From an uncultured Eubacteriales bacterium (GTDB lineage Bacteria > Bacillota > Clostridia > Oscillospirales > Acutalibacteraceae): DNA of 49,944 nucleotides. The notes below the pieces were generated by a model, which was not told where the DNA came from, searched no databases, and saw only the letters and a program-made list of their open reading frames with translations. The position numbers and the translations under genes were made by a program. The stretch spans positions 1 to 49,944 of the forward strand of contig ONID01000013.1 of assembly GCA_900317765.1 (NCBI GenBank), read 5' to 3'. Positions 41,932 to 49,944 of the stretch are shown here, one piece after another; position 1 is the stretch's first letter, and each line of letters starts with the position of its first letter.

Positions 41932-43062
41932 ATGAAGGTACTGATGTCAGGAGGCGGCACCGCGGGACATATCAATCCCGCGCTTGCCATAGCCGATACA
42001 ATCAAAAAGAATATTCCCGGCGCGGAGATACTGTTTGTGGGAACGCCGTCGGGAATGGAGTCCAGGCTGGTGCCGCAGGCGGGATTTGAATATACCTCCA
42101 TGCCTGTTTCCGGTTTCCAGCGCAAGCTCACGCTTGAAAACGTCAAGCGCAATTTTGAGGCTGCGGGGCATCTCATTCTCTCGGGACATCGCGCCGCGAA
42201 GATTATTCGTGACTTCAAGCCCGATATTGCCATCGGCACGGGCGGATACGTCTGCGGTCCTGTGCTGCGGAAAGCCGCACAGATGGGCGTTCCTGTGCTG
42301 GTGCACGAGGCGAACGCCTTCCCCGGCATGACCGTCAAGATGCTTGCCCGCTACTGCGACTGCGTGATGCTTGCGGTGGAAGACGCGAAGGAACGCATTT
42401 CGGCAAATACCGAATTCGTCGTGACGGGAAATCCCGTCCGTTCCGAGGTGCTGGAATACGACAGGGAACGCGCACGCAGGGAGCTTAAACTGGATGACCG
42501 TCCGCTGATCGTTTCATTCGGCGGTTCGCTCGGAGCCAGAACGATCAACGAGTCCATGCTCAATCTGCTGGTTCGCAGCGCAAAGGACGGCAAATACCAG
42601 CATATTCACGGTTACGGCAAATACGGCAGCTTTGTCCTCGATGAGCTGAAGAATAACGGCGTTGAACTCGACGCCTGTCCGAATCTCGATGTGCGCGAAT
42701 ACATAAGCGACATGCCGAGAGTCATGGCGGCTGCCGATCTGGTGATCTGCCGTTCGGGAGCCATGGCGCTTACGGAGATACAGGCTCTCGGAAAAGCGGC
42801 GATTCTCATTCCGTCCCCGAATGTGGCTGAGAATCATCAGTATTACAACGCGATGGCAATGGTTGACCGCGGTGCGGCGGATATTATTGTAGAGAAGGAC
42901 ATCACGCCTGAGCTGCTCACCGAGAAGGCGGATCATCTGGCGGGCGACAGGGCAAAGCTGGATGAAATGTCGAAAAACGCGCGCAAGATGGCGATACTTG
43001 ATTCAAGAGAAAGAATACTGAAGGTAGTATGTGATACACTCAAAAAACACGGAAAAATGTAA
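41932..43062 (+). CDS. murG: lipid II synthase (UDP-GlcNAc transferase)
   Basis: A 376-aa GT-B glycosyltransferase that adds GlcNAc to lipid I at the inner membrane face. It has the first glycine loop GGGTAGH (7-13), the second loop FGGSLGARTINE in the C-terminal half, GTGGYVCGPVL and the HEANAFPG acceptor region. The UDP-binding segment contains SGAMALTEIQALGKAAILIP. It begins 16 bp after ftsW with AAAGGAG, and ftsQ follows in 22 bp. Confidence 0.96.
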   Translation: MKVLMSGGGTAGHINPALAIADTIKKNIPGAEILFVGTPSGMESRLVPQAGFEYTSMPVSGFQRKLTLENVKRNFEAAGHLILSGHRAAKIIRDFKPDIAIGTGGYVCGPVLRKAAQMGVPVLVHEANAFPGMTVKMLARYCDCVMLAVEDAKERISANTEFVVTGNPVRSEVLEYDRERARRELKLDDRPLIVSFGGSLGARTINESMLNLLVRSAKDGKYQHIHGYGKYGSFVLDELKNNGVELDACPNLDVREYISDMPRVMAAADLVICRSGAMALTEIQALGKAAILIPSPNVAENHQYYNAMAMVDRGAADIIVEKDITPELLTEKADHLAGDRAKLDEMSKNARKMAILDSRERILKVVCDTLKKHGKM

Positions 43063-43084
43063 AGGATAAGGAGTTGTAAAACGA

Positions 43085-44725
43085 TTGGGCAGTAAAAAAA
43101 AGAAGGGCAGCAAGGCGAGCGTTGACATCCGCACGGATGCTGTCCAACCGGTCAAGTCCGATATGTCCAAATACGCCAGAGCTTACAGCAACAAGTCCAA
43201 GATAAACTATGCGGAGCTGAAGCTGGTGCGTTCGGGACAGGCAAAGACAGCTGCGTCTTCGGAGGAGAAAAAGAGCGAAAAGGATTCCGCGGCCTCAGCT
43301 GACAAAACAGTCAAAACGGAGAAAAAAGTCAAAGAAACCAAATCATTCAAAGACAGGAAAAAAGCAAACAGAAAAGCGAAAGACAACAAGGCAAAGCATG
43401 CACCAAAAGGAAGGAACAATGACAGCAAGGGCAGGAACGAAGTCAGTTCCGCCGGAATGGCTGCGGAAGAAAGATACAGCAACGCACTCGGCAAGGAAGA
43501 TCATTACAGCTCTGCGATTGAGAAATACTATCTGAAGTATCCCGACGCCAAGAGACCGGACAAATCATCCTCTGCACGCCGCGCCACTGACGCCGCCAAG
43601 AAAAAGAAGAAGCGTTCTTCCGGGAAGAATACTACCGGGGAAAGCAAGACCTCCATGGCGGAGATCGCTGTCAGAAACAAAGGTACGGTGTCGGTGAAGA
43701 AATACGCACGTGCGGCAGAAAAAGCCAAAGCACGAGGCGTGGTTTCACCCAAGGTAGCCAACAAAACATTTTACCGCCGCAAAAAGAAGCGCCCGGGCGC
43801 GCTGAATGTCCTGATGATAACGCTGCTGCTTGTGTTCCTTGCGTCGGTCGGCGTCACGGTCTTCTTCAATGTGAGGGCGATCAACGTCAAAGGGGACAAT
43901 CCATACGGAGATGCCCGCATAAAAAAGGTCTGCAGCATTCGCAAGAGAAGCAACATTCTGTTTCTCGGCACCGATGAATTGGAAAAAAAGGTAGAAAAGG
44001 AGCTTCCGTATATTTCGGAATGCAATGTGGAACGCAGACTGCCGTCGTCCGTCGTGATAAACGTCAAGAAGGCGGATGTGCTGGGTGTTGTTCAGGGAGC
44101 TGCGGGGCAGTGGTCAGTGATCAGCACGGAGGGGAAGATTCTGGAAACAGTGACGAATCTCCAGAACGTAATGGACGACGATACGACCGGGATGGTGTCC
44201 TATACACCCGACTTCAGCAACGCCGGCGAGTTTGCCGAATCAAGAAAAATTCCGCTGCTGACAGGAATTGACGTTGACAATCATCTTCAGGACGGATTTA
44301 TCACGGATACAATACAGCTTGGATATCTCGAAAACTTTAAGCTGCTCAAAAAGGCGTTTGAGAACGTCAAGATGAGACTGACGTCGGTGACATACGGCAA
44401 CAGAGGCTATGAGGCAGTGTACGACGGCAGAATCGTCATTGTCTTCGGCAAAGAGATCGATGCCAAAACCGTTTCGCATCGCCTGGATGAGGTACATGCT
44501 TTGATTTTTGACAAGGGTTATATTGACGACAATGAGATGGGTGAGATCAAATTCAGCTCAAACAAAGTGTATTTCCGACAGGCATATGAAGTTTCGGAAG
44601 AAGAAGTGCAGCGCATACACGAGCAGAGACACAAGACAAACCGCGAACAGCTCTATAGTATGGCGGAAATATTCATGACAGCCGGAGACGACTGGGTCAG
44701 CGGAAAAATCAAGACCGAGGACTGA
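43085..44725 (+). CDS. ftsQ: cell division protein FtsQ/DivIB with very long basic cytoplasmic tail
   Basis: A 546-aa bitopic division protein, about twice the family's usual 250-300 aa. Residues 1-235 are disordered, Lys/Ala/Ser-rich and highly basic, including blocks such as KKKKKRSSGK. One membrane segment lies at about 238-262. A POTRA-type domain (about 263-335, with KGDNPYGDARIK and ECNVERRLPSSVVI) and the DivIB beta domain (to about 525) follow. The start is TTG at 43085 with GGAG 11 bases upstream; later starts would remove the whole tail but lack comparable sites. It closes the co-directional run before the separately promoted ftsZ. Confidence 0.88.
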   Translation: MGSKKKKGSKASVDIRTDAVQPVKSDMSKYARAYSNKSKINYAELKLVRSGQAKTAASSEEKKSEKDSAASADKTVKTEKKVKETKSFKDRKKANRKAKDNKAKHAPKGRNNDSKGRNEVSSAGMAAEERYSNALGKEDHYSSAIEKYYLKYPDAKRPDKSSSARRATDAAKKKKKRSSGKNTTGESKTSMAEIAVRNKGTVSVKKYARAAEKAKARGVVSPKVANKTFYRRKKKRPGALNVLMITLLLVFLASVGVTVFFNVRAINVKGDNPYGDARIKKVCSIRKRSNILFLGTDELEKKVEKELPYISECNVERRLPSSVVINVKKADVLGVVQGAAGQWSVISTEGKILETVTNLQNVMDDDTTGMVSYTPDFSNAGEFAESRKIPLLTGIDVDNHLQDGFITDTIQLGYLENFKLLKKAFENVKMRLTSVTYGNRGYEAVYDGRIVIVFGKEIDAKTVSHRLDEVHALIFDKGYIDDNEMGEIKFSSNKVYFRQAYEVSEEEVQRIHEQRHKTNREQLYSMAEIFMTAGDDWVSGKIKTED

Positions 44726-44872
44726 CAGAATATCGGATTTTTGCAGAAACACTTGATGATTGCTACAAAGATAAATGTAGGATTTTGTACAACTGTTGTC
44801 ATTTTGCATATTTTTTTGCGTAAAGTCCAAAAAAAAATTTATCCCGACAGGTCGATTTTTATAATTTTACTA

Positions 44873-44901
44873 TTGAAATTTTGTCTTCAATACGCTATAG
44901 T
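44873..44901 (+). promoter_or_regulatory. sigma-A promoter of ftsZ
   Basis: TTGAAA (44873-44878), 17 bp, TATAGT (44896-44901), about 97 bp before the ftsZ start, giving ftsZ its own transcription. Confidence 0.78.
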
Positions 44902-44997
44902 ATTACTTAGACATGTAAAAAATGAAGGAATGTGAGTACAGGGGGACGATCATTCGTCCATCTTGCTCGTAATATCCGAAGCAGGAGGAAAAACAAA

Positions 44998-46125
44998 ATG
45001 GCTTTTGAATTCGATCAGGATTTCGAGAATAATGTAGTGCAAATAAAGGTTATCGGTGCCGGCGGCGGCGGCGGAAACGCAGTCAACCGCATGATTCAGA
45101 TGGGCGTCAACAGCGTGGAGTTTATCTCCATCAACACGGATGTACAGGCTCTGCACCGTTCACAGGCTACCCACAAGATTCAGATCGGTGAGAAGATCAC
45201 CAAGGGGAAGGGCGCAGGCGCCGATCCCGCAAGAGGACAGCGCGCAGCCGAAGAGAGCAAAGAGGACATCGAGGCAGCTCTCAGAGGCACAGACATGGTG
45301 TTCATCACTGCCGGTATGGGCGGCGGCACAGGTACCGGTGCGGCTCCCGTTATCGCTGAAATCGCCAAGGAAATGGGCATTCTCACCGTCGGTATTGTTA
45401 CCAAGCCTTTCGCCTTTGAAGGCAGAAAGCGCATGGAGCAGGCCGAGGCAGGTATCGCAGCTCTCCGCGAGCATGTCGATTCCCTTGTTGTCATTCCCAA
45501 CGAAAGACTCAAGCTTGTCTCCGATCAGAAGATCACACTTGCCAACGCATTCACCATTGCCGATGACGTTCTCCGTCAGGGCGTTCAGAGCATTTCAGAC
45601 CTGATTAACAGCCCCGGACTTGTCAACCTCGACTTTGCTGACGTCACCGCTGTTATGAAGGACGCAGGCTACGCTCACATGGGCGTTGGTTCCGCACAGG
45701 GCAAGGAGAAGGCTTCCATGGCTGCTCATGCCGCCATTTCCAGCCCGCTTCTCGAGACCTCCATCAACGGAGCAAGAGGCGTTATTATCAACATTACATC
45801 TTCCAACGACATCAACCTCGAAGAGGTCGACGTTGCTTCCACAATGATCACCAAGGCTGCACATCCCGATGCAACCATCATCTGGGGTGCCGCATTCGAT
45901 GAGAACATGGACGACGAGATGAGAGTCACTGTTATCGCTACGGGCTTCTCTCTTGATCCCGAAAAGAAGGATCAGAGCACAGCTGTTCAGGCCAAGCAGC
46001 CTGTCAGAAAGGCTCCTCAGGGCGGCAAGACCAATCCCAATGCCCGTGCAGGCACAGACTCCACCATCAACGAGAAGAATGATCAGGATTACTTTGACAT
46101 CATGACCATCTTCGGCAAGAGATAA
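44998..46125 (+). CDS. ftsZ: cell division GTPase FtsZ
   Basis: A 375-aa tubulin homologue that forms the division ring. It shows [17 protein letters not shown] near the N-terminus, the tubulin signature GGGTGTG (108-114), the synergy-loop region [15 protein letters not shown], and a C-terminal peptide ([12 protein letters not shown]) equivalent to the usual partner-binding tail. The ATG at 44998 has AGGAGG 9-10 bases upstream. A strong terminator follows. No ftsA is in front of it, as is common in this group. Confidence 0.97.
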   Translation: MAFEFDQDFENNVVQIKVIGAGGGGGNAVNRMIQMGVNSVEFISINTDVQALHRSQATHKIQIGEKITKGKGAGADPARGQRAAEESKEDIEAALRGTDMVFITAGMGGGTGTGAAPVIAEIAKEMGILTVGIVTKPFAFEGRKRMEQAEAGIAALREHVDSLVVIPNERLKLVSDQKITLANAFTIADDVLRQGVQSISDLINSPGLVNLDFADVTAVMKDAGYAHMGVGSAQGKEKASMAAHAAISSPLLETSINGARGVIINITSSNDINLEEVDVASTMITKAAHPDATIIWGAAFDENMDDEMRVTVIATGFSLDPEKKDQSTAVQAKQPVRKAPQGGKTNPNARAGTDSTINEKNDQDYFDIMTIFGKR

Positions 46126-46150
46126 TTTTTTCAAATAAACCGAATCCCTT

Positions 46151-46194
46151 CACCGGCGCAGATTTCTATGAATTTGCGCCGGTGTTTTTCTTTT
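46151..46194 (+). terminator. terminator after ftsZ
   Basis: CACCGGCGCA (46151-46160) pairs with TGCGCCGGTG (46175-46184), followed by two five-base T-runs. Confidence 0.92.
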
Positions 46195-46290
46195 TGTGTG
46201 TCACAAACCGACAGATGAAAGGAGAATATTGATTCCACCTGCCGACGTGCGATTTTTTTGGTAAATCCGGTTTATTTTTTCCTGCCCATG

Positions 46291-46299
46291 TGTTATAAT
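46291..46299 (+). promoter_or_regulatory. extended -10 promoter of the phosphorylase gene
   Basis: TGTTATAAT (TGnTATAAT) about 50 bp before the start; the -35 at a 17-bp distance (TTTATT) is poor. Confidence 0.55.
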
Positions 46300-46349
46300 T
46301 GATATAACAGCGTGTATATTATTATGAATGAACGGGGTTGCAATCGAAA

Positions 46350-47114
46350 ATGAATGAAGAAATCATGTATCATATCGGACTTCCCACAAGTATCAGGGCG
46401 AAATATGCCATACTTCCGGGCGACCCGGGCAGAGTGCCGAAGATAGCGGCGTATCTCGACGAACCGCAGGAACTGGGCTTCAACAGGGAATTCCGCACAT
46501 GGGCAGGCAGGCTCGACAGAGAAACCGTGCTTGTCACATCGACGGGAATCGGCGGCCCTTCGGCGGCCATCGCCGTGGAAGAACTGATCAGGCTGGGCGT
46601 GGACACATTCGTTCGGGTCGGCACTTGCGGAGGAATGAATGAAAAGGTATGCGCCGGCGACGTTGTCATCGCAACGGGTGCCATACGCATGGAAGGCACA
46701 AGCCGTGAATACCTTCCCATCGAATTTCCCGCCGTGGCAGATTTCGGACTGGTGCGCGACATGGCGGAAGGCGCGAAGGCTCTCGGGCTTCCGTTTCACA
46801 CCGGCGTGGTGCAGAGCAAGGATTCATTCTACGGGCAGCACTCTCCGCAGAGTATGCCAAACGGCGCGGAACTTCTGCGCAAGTGGGACGCCTGGATTGC
46901 CGGAGGATGTCTTGCCTCCGAAATGGAAGCGGCTGCGATATTTTCGGTCGCTGCGGCAAGGAATGTCCGGGCAGGTGCTCTCTTTCATGTGGTCTGGAAT
47001 CAGATCCGACGTGACAAATTCGGTGATAATTCCGAATCACACGACACCGACCGTGCCATCAGAACGGCGATTGAGGGATTAAAGCTCACAATTGCAGCCG
47101 ATAAAGCCTGCTGA
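46350..47114 (+). CDS. udp: uridine phosphorylase-like nucleoside phosphorylase
   Basis: A 254-aa NP-I family enzyme most like E. coli uridine phosphorylase, which splits uridine with phosphate for pyrimidine salvage. It has the phosphate loop PGDPGRVPKIA, the REFRTWAGRLDRE block, STGIGGPSAAIAVEEL, VRVGTCGG, and the ribose-binding EMEAAAIF signature. The ATG at 46350 gives the expected length; a TTG four codons earlier is also open and both have weak ribosome sites. It stands alone between the ftsZ terminator and the DivIVA-like gene. Confidence 0.88.
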   Translation: MNEEIMYHIGLPTSIRAKYAILPGDPGRVPKIAAYLDEPQELGFNREFRTWAGRLDRETVLVTSTGIGGPSAAIAVEELIRLGVDTFVRVGTCGGMNEKVCAGDVVIATGAIRMEGTSREYLPIEFPAVADFGLVRDMAEGAKALGLPFHTGVVQSKDSFYGQHSPQSMPNGAELLRKWDAWIAGGCLASEMEAAAIFSVAAARNVRAGALFHVVWNQIRRDKFGDNSESHDTDRAIRTAIEGLKLTIAADKAC

Positions 47115-47168
47115 GTTTGTTTTTTTATTAAAAAATTCTAAAAAGCTAAAAAAATTATGAAAATAATA

Positions 47169-47196
47169 TTGAATTTTTTTAATAGTGTGCTATAAT
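47169..47196 (+). promoter_or_regulatory. sigma-A promoter of the DivIVA-like gene
   Basis: TTGAAT (47169-47174), 16 bp, TATAAT (47191-47196), in a very AT-rich stretch. Confidence 0.7.
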
Positions 47197-47278
47197 TAAA
47201 CTAAATAATTATCTTGCGATAGTTTACACTTAATATATTAATATAGAAACACCTTAACAGGAAGGGGGATGCACTATC

Positions 47279-48958
47279 GTGGATTATTCGGGTAACAGAT
47301 TTCGCAGGCGTTTTGTCGGTTACGATCGCAGCGCCGTTGATATGGAGTTTGAGAAGCTGCTCAATCAGGTGGACGAGGAAGTCGACAAGAACGAACAGCT
47401 CAAGCGCGAAATCAATGATCTTAAAGAAGAGCGTCGTGACTGGGAATATGCCAAGCGTACGCTGGAAGAGGAACGCACCGCTATTTCGCGTGATCGTGCA
47501 TCACTTGCCGAGTCGGTCAGCTCCATCTCAGGCAAGGTCGCAGAGCTGGAAAACAGCCTTTCGTCTGTCAAGGTTGCAAACGAAGCTCTTCAGAATAAAA
47601 TCGATGCCACCACGTCGGAAAAGAATCAGTTGCAGATTCGTCTGGATACGGTTCAGGAACGCAACCGTGAACTGACACTGCGCGAACGTCAGTTTGACGA
47701 GATAGAAAAGTCAGTTTCGTCTATCATGTCGGTTACCAAACGCGCTACCGACAGACTTTTCCAGAAGTCGGTGGAGAACCAGGAGAATGTCATCCGTATT
47801 GCAGGAGATGCCGCGCAGGAAGCAGCCATGATCCGCGCTGACCTCACGGCCGCACGCGACGACATGAACTTAGCATTTGACGAATTCCAGGACAGAATAG
47901 ACAAGATAGACGCTTCCCTTACCGGAGCGGTGCATAAGTTAGTGGCCATCAAACACGACAGCGGACTCAAGCCCAAGAATGCCAGCGCAACGATCGAGAG
48001 TGAAGTCGAACGCTTGCTTTCGATGCGCGCCGGTGAGATCGATTATTCAGACGGCAAAGGCTATGCTGTCCCGGTGCTGGGTCCCTACAGTGCCAAATTC
48101 ATCGCCGATACAGCCAAAAAGGTAAATTCCGGCGAGATAGAGGGCAATCCGCCCTATCAGCAGAACCCGGTACAAAAGGAGCCGCCGTATACCCGTCCCG
48201 ATACCGTTGACGAGAAGCCGGATTCCAAGCCGATCATCAAGAGGAGCTATCCTACCAATTTTGAGTCGTCCAATGCTTCGATAAAGGAAGCCAACAAGCT
48301 GCTTGACGACGCGGATGATGCCGTGGAGCAGAATAATTACATTCCGCTGCAGCAGCAGATCAATCAGCAGCCTGTTCCGCCGCCGCAGCCCCCTGTATAC
48401 CAGCCGGTATACAATCCCTTTATCGCCCAGCCGTACACTCCGCCGGTGCAGTATACACCACCCGCAAGGCAGAATCCCATCGGATTCGGCTATCAGGAGG
48501 AAGAACCGGAGGAACCCAAAGTGGTCGAACCGCAACAGCCCGAACAGGTGGACACGCCGATCAATCCTTATTCTGATGGCGGGTATGAGCGTGTGGACAT
48601 CAGCAAGCTGAGCAAGGATACGCCTACCATCAACATGAATACACCTGAACTGCAGTATCTTCCGTCGCAGCAGGTACCGCAGTATGCCTTTGACGGTTCC
48701 CCTGTGCAGATGAGTATGAATATGTCACAGCCTGTGATAGACGCCACCAATGGGGCTTCCTATCAGTTTGCAGGCACCGCGCCTACATTCATGCCCAATT
48801 CTGTCCCGGTGGTTTCCGCGGATGCGCAGCAGTCACCCGCTGAAGCTGATCAGAAGGATGCGGACGCTTCTTCCGTAAAGAGGGTAGAGGTCATGAAGAA
48901 GGTGCGTCAGGTACCTGTCAGTGAAAAGGTCAAGATCACCGTTCGCCACGGAAGATAA
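47279..48958 (+). CDS. DivIVA-like coiled-coil protein with Pro/Gln-rich tail
   Basis: A 559-aa soluble protein. Residues 5-45 (FRRRFVGYDRSAVDMEFEKL and following) match the membrane-binding, phenylalanine/arginine-containing start of DivIVA/GpsB proteins. A long coiled coil runs to about residue 215. The rest (about 270-540) is low complexity, rich in Pro, Gln, Tyr and Asn (for example PVPPPQPPVYQP), and the last 20 residues are basic. Classical DivIVA proteins are 160-250 aa, so this is a much enlarged relative. It may recruit cell-pole or septal proteins; location near ftsZ fits but proves nothing. The GTG start follows AAGGGGG at slightly long spacing. Confidence 0.78.
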   Translation: MDYSGNRFRRRFVGYDRSAVDMEFEKLLNQVDEEVDKNEQLKREINDLKEERRDWEYAKRTLEEERTAISRDRASLAESVSSISGKVAELENSLSSVKVANEALQNKIDATTSEKNQLQIRLDTVQERNRELTLRERQFDEIEKSVSSIMSVTKRATDRLFQKSVENQENVIRIAGDAAQEAAMIRADLTAARDDMNLAFDEFQDRIDKIDASLTGAVHKLVAIKHDSGLKPKNASATIESEVERLLSMRAGEIDYSDGKGYAVPVLGPYSAKFIADTAKKVNSGEIEGNPPYQQNPVQKEPPYTRPDTVDEKPDSKPIIKRSYPTNFESSNASIKEANKLLDDADDAVEQNNYIPLQQQINQQPVPPPQPPVYQPVYNPFIAQPYTPPVQYTPPARQNPIGFGYQEEEPEEPKVVEPQQPEQVDTPINPYSDGGYERVDISKLSKDTPTINMNTPELQYLPSQQVPQYAFDGSPVQMSMNMSQPVIDATNGASYQFAGTAPTFMPNSVPVVSADAQQSPAEADQKDADASSVKRVEVMKKVRQVPVSEKVKITVRHGR

Positions 48959-48977
48959 TTTATTCAATTCAATCCAT

Positions 48978-49032
48978 AAAGAGCCTGTGCCGTATACGGC
49001 TTTATTGCCGCGTCAAGCAAGGCTCTTTTTTT
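48978..49032 (+). terminator. terminator after the DivIVA-like gene
   Basis: AAAGAGCC (48978-48985) pairs with GGCTCTTT (49021-49028), with the palindrome GCCGTATACGGC in between, ending in a seven-T run. Confidence 0.75.
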
Positions 49033-49051
49033 GTGGGAAGAGGAATTTCAT

Positions 49052-49714
49052 ATGATTGAGATATTGTACCAAGACAAGAGTATTGCCGTGTGCGTCAAGC
49101 CGGTTGGCGTGCTTTCCCAGTGCGACGGGCAGGAGGATCTGGTGGCATTGCTCCGGAAACAGATCAGCGGTGATATTTTTGCCATTCACCGGTTAGACCG
49201 GAATGTCGGTGGAGTGATGGCGTTTGCAAGGACATCCCAAGCGGCGGCTTCTCTTTCGGCGCAGATACAGAACGGCAGCTTTGTCAAGCGTTACCTTGCC
49301 GCCGTCGGCGGTGTTCCGGAACCTGCAGCGGGAGAAATGAATGACCTGCTTTTCAAGGATTCCCGCAGCGGCAAGACATTCGTGGTGGGTCGTCCGCGAA
49401 AGGGGACAAAGGAAGCACGGCTCACCTATCGCACGATTGACACGTTGGGAGAAAAATCGCTCGTGCTGGTCAGACTGTTTACCGGCCGCACCCACCAGAT
49501 CCGGGTACAGTTTGCCTCCCGCAAAATGCCGCTGCTCGGCGACGGCAAATACGGCAGCCGCGACAAGGGCTGCGATATTGCCCTCTGGTCGCACAGGCTC
49601 ACCTTCACGCATCCGGTCAGCGGAGAACAGCTTGATTTACGATCGCTGCCCGATCTTTCACAATATCCGTGGAATGCGTTTGACTTGAGTGGAATGAATG
49701 AAACGACTGAATAA
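49052..49714 (+). CDS. RluA-family pseudouridine synthase
   Basis: A 220-aa RNA pseudouridine synthase without an S4 domain. The catalytic HRLDR motif is at 46-50 (Asp49), preceded by the family's IAVCVKPVGVLS strand and followed by LVRLFTGRTHQIRVQF and LLGDGKYG. The RNA target (23S rRNA or tRNA) cannot be told. The ATG at 49052 is used since it begins the conserved MIEILYQDKSI; an upstream in-frame ATG adds only seven residues that overlap the terminator T-run. It is convergent with rpsR. Confidence 0.9.
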   Translation: MIEILYQDKSIAVCVKPVGVLSQCDGQEDLVALLRKQISGDIFAIHRLDRNVGGVMAFARTSQAAASLSAQIQNGSFVKRYLAAVGGVPEPAAGEMNDLLFKDSRSGKTFVVGRPRKGTKEARLTYRTIDTLGEKSLVLVRLFTGRTHQIRVQFASRKMPLLGDGKYGSRDKGCDIALWSHRLTFTHPVSGEQLDLRSLPDLSQYPWNAFDLSGMNETTE

Positions 49715-49760
49715 CAAAAAAACGGCACACAACAGGCATTGCTGCCGTATTGTGTGCCGT
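49715..49760 (-). terminator. terminator after rpsR
   Basis: A perfect 11-bp stem, ACGGCACACAA (49722-49732) with TTGTGTGCCGT (49750-49760). On the minus strand it is followed by a run of seven T (49715-49721). Confidence 0.88.
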
Positions 49761-49800
49761 CATTGCTTGAAAAAATCAATTGCCGTAAAATGCAATTCAA

Positions 49801-49944
49801 TTAGTCAGCGGTATAGGGCATGAGCGCAACGTGACGGGCGCGCTTGATAGCCACTGTGAGCTGACGCTGGTGGAAGGCGCATGTGCCGGTGACTCTGCGG
49901 GGCAGAATCTTGGCTCTCTCAGAGACATATCTTCTGAGTCTGTT
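49801..49944 (-). CDS. rpsR: 30S ribosomal protein bS18, N-terminus outside window
   Basis: The C-terminal 47 residues of bS18 are visible on the minus strand, reading inward from the window edge. They contain [20 protein letters not shown], then [17 protein letters not shown] and a TAA stop. These are highly conserved bS18 sequences, in the part that contacts 16S rRNA. In Firmicutes rpsR is usually co-transcribed with rpsF and ssb, which would lie beyond this edge. The gene ends at a strong terminator. Confidence 0.96.
   Translation of the reverse strand, partial: NRLRRYVSERAKILPRRVTGTCAFHQRQLTVAIKRARHVALMPYTAD

Noticed and set aside
44741..44935. Short open frame in the ftsQ-ftsZ gap
   Set aside because: It lies across the AT-rich ftsZ promoter, lacks a ribosome site and encodes no recognisable protein.
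1..49944. tRNA, rRNA, IS element, integrase or prophage genes
   Set aside because: Both strands were scanned for transposase and integrase motifs and for tRNA cloverleaf landmarks; none could be supported.

Overview
The window looks like a chromosomal segment of an anaerobic, endospore-forming Gram-positive Clostridia (Oscillospiraceae/Ruminococcus-like; GC by eye about 50%). The evidence is spoIIE with a Spo0A-type promoter, a collagen-like protein of spore-surface type, a cysteine T-box, many consensus sigma-A promoters (TTGACA-17-TATAAT), a Firmicutes-type division cluster (mraZ to ftsZ, no ftsA), Firmicutes-type GalT and a DUF4364 gene. No tRNA, rRNA, IS element, CRISPR array or phage module was seen. 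All database-style names are from memory and motif reading; no searches were run.

Layout. 1-7.1 kb: a partial PHP-domain phosphoesterase (-), mltG (+), a short secreted protein that matches the N-terminus of a later gene, a CpXC zinc-ribbon protein (-), a DUF4364 winged-helix protein and a 1013-residue secreted LRR/Ig surface protein. 7.1-10.8 kb: a minus-strand cysteine operon (tRNA-Cys T-box leader, an unrecognised 290-aa gene, cysE, cysS). 10.8-17 kb: spoIIE, a GH31 alpha-glucosidase and a collagen-like protein. 17-20.3 kb: galactose genes, with galK damaged by an internal deletion, an iron-sulfur flavoprotein-like reductase, and intact galT. 20.4-23.5 kb: a compact three-gene unit of PP2C phosphatase, double-FHA ABC ATPase and ABC permease. 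23.6-27.3 kb: MATE exporter, divergent AraC regulator, L,D-transpeptidase. 27.4-31.2 kb: uvrC, rsmD-coaD and a coiled-coil protein.

31.3-46.2 kb is the division and cell-wall cluster: mraZ, rsmH, ftsL, a PASTA class B PBP, murE, murF, mraY, ftsW, murG, ftsQ, ftsZ. It starts at a perfect sigma-A promoter followed by three 21-bp-phased MraZ-box-like repeats. It lacks murD, murC, murB and ftsA, and FtsQ has an unusually long basic cytoplasmic tail. 46.2-49.9 kb: uridine phosphorylase, a DivIVA-like coiled-coil protein, an RluA-family pseudouridine synthase and the 3' part of rpsR.

Best candidates for something new: the PP2C/FHA-FHA-ABC/permease unit (a transporter apparently read out by protein phosphorylation), the unrecognised gene placed first in a T-box-controlled cysteine operon (possibly a catalytically dead nucleotidyltransferase fold), and the phased operator plus possible attenuator in the mraZ leader.
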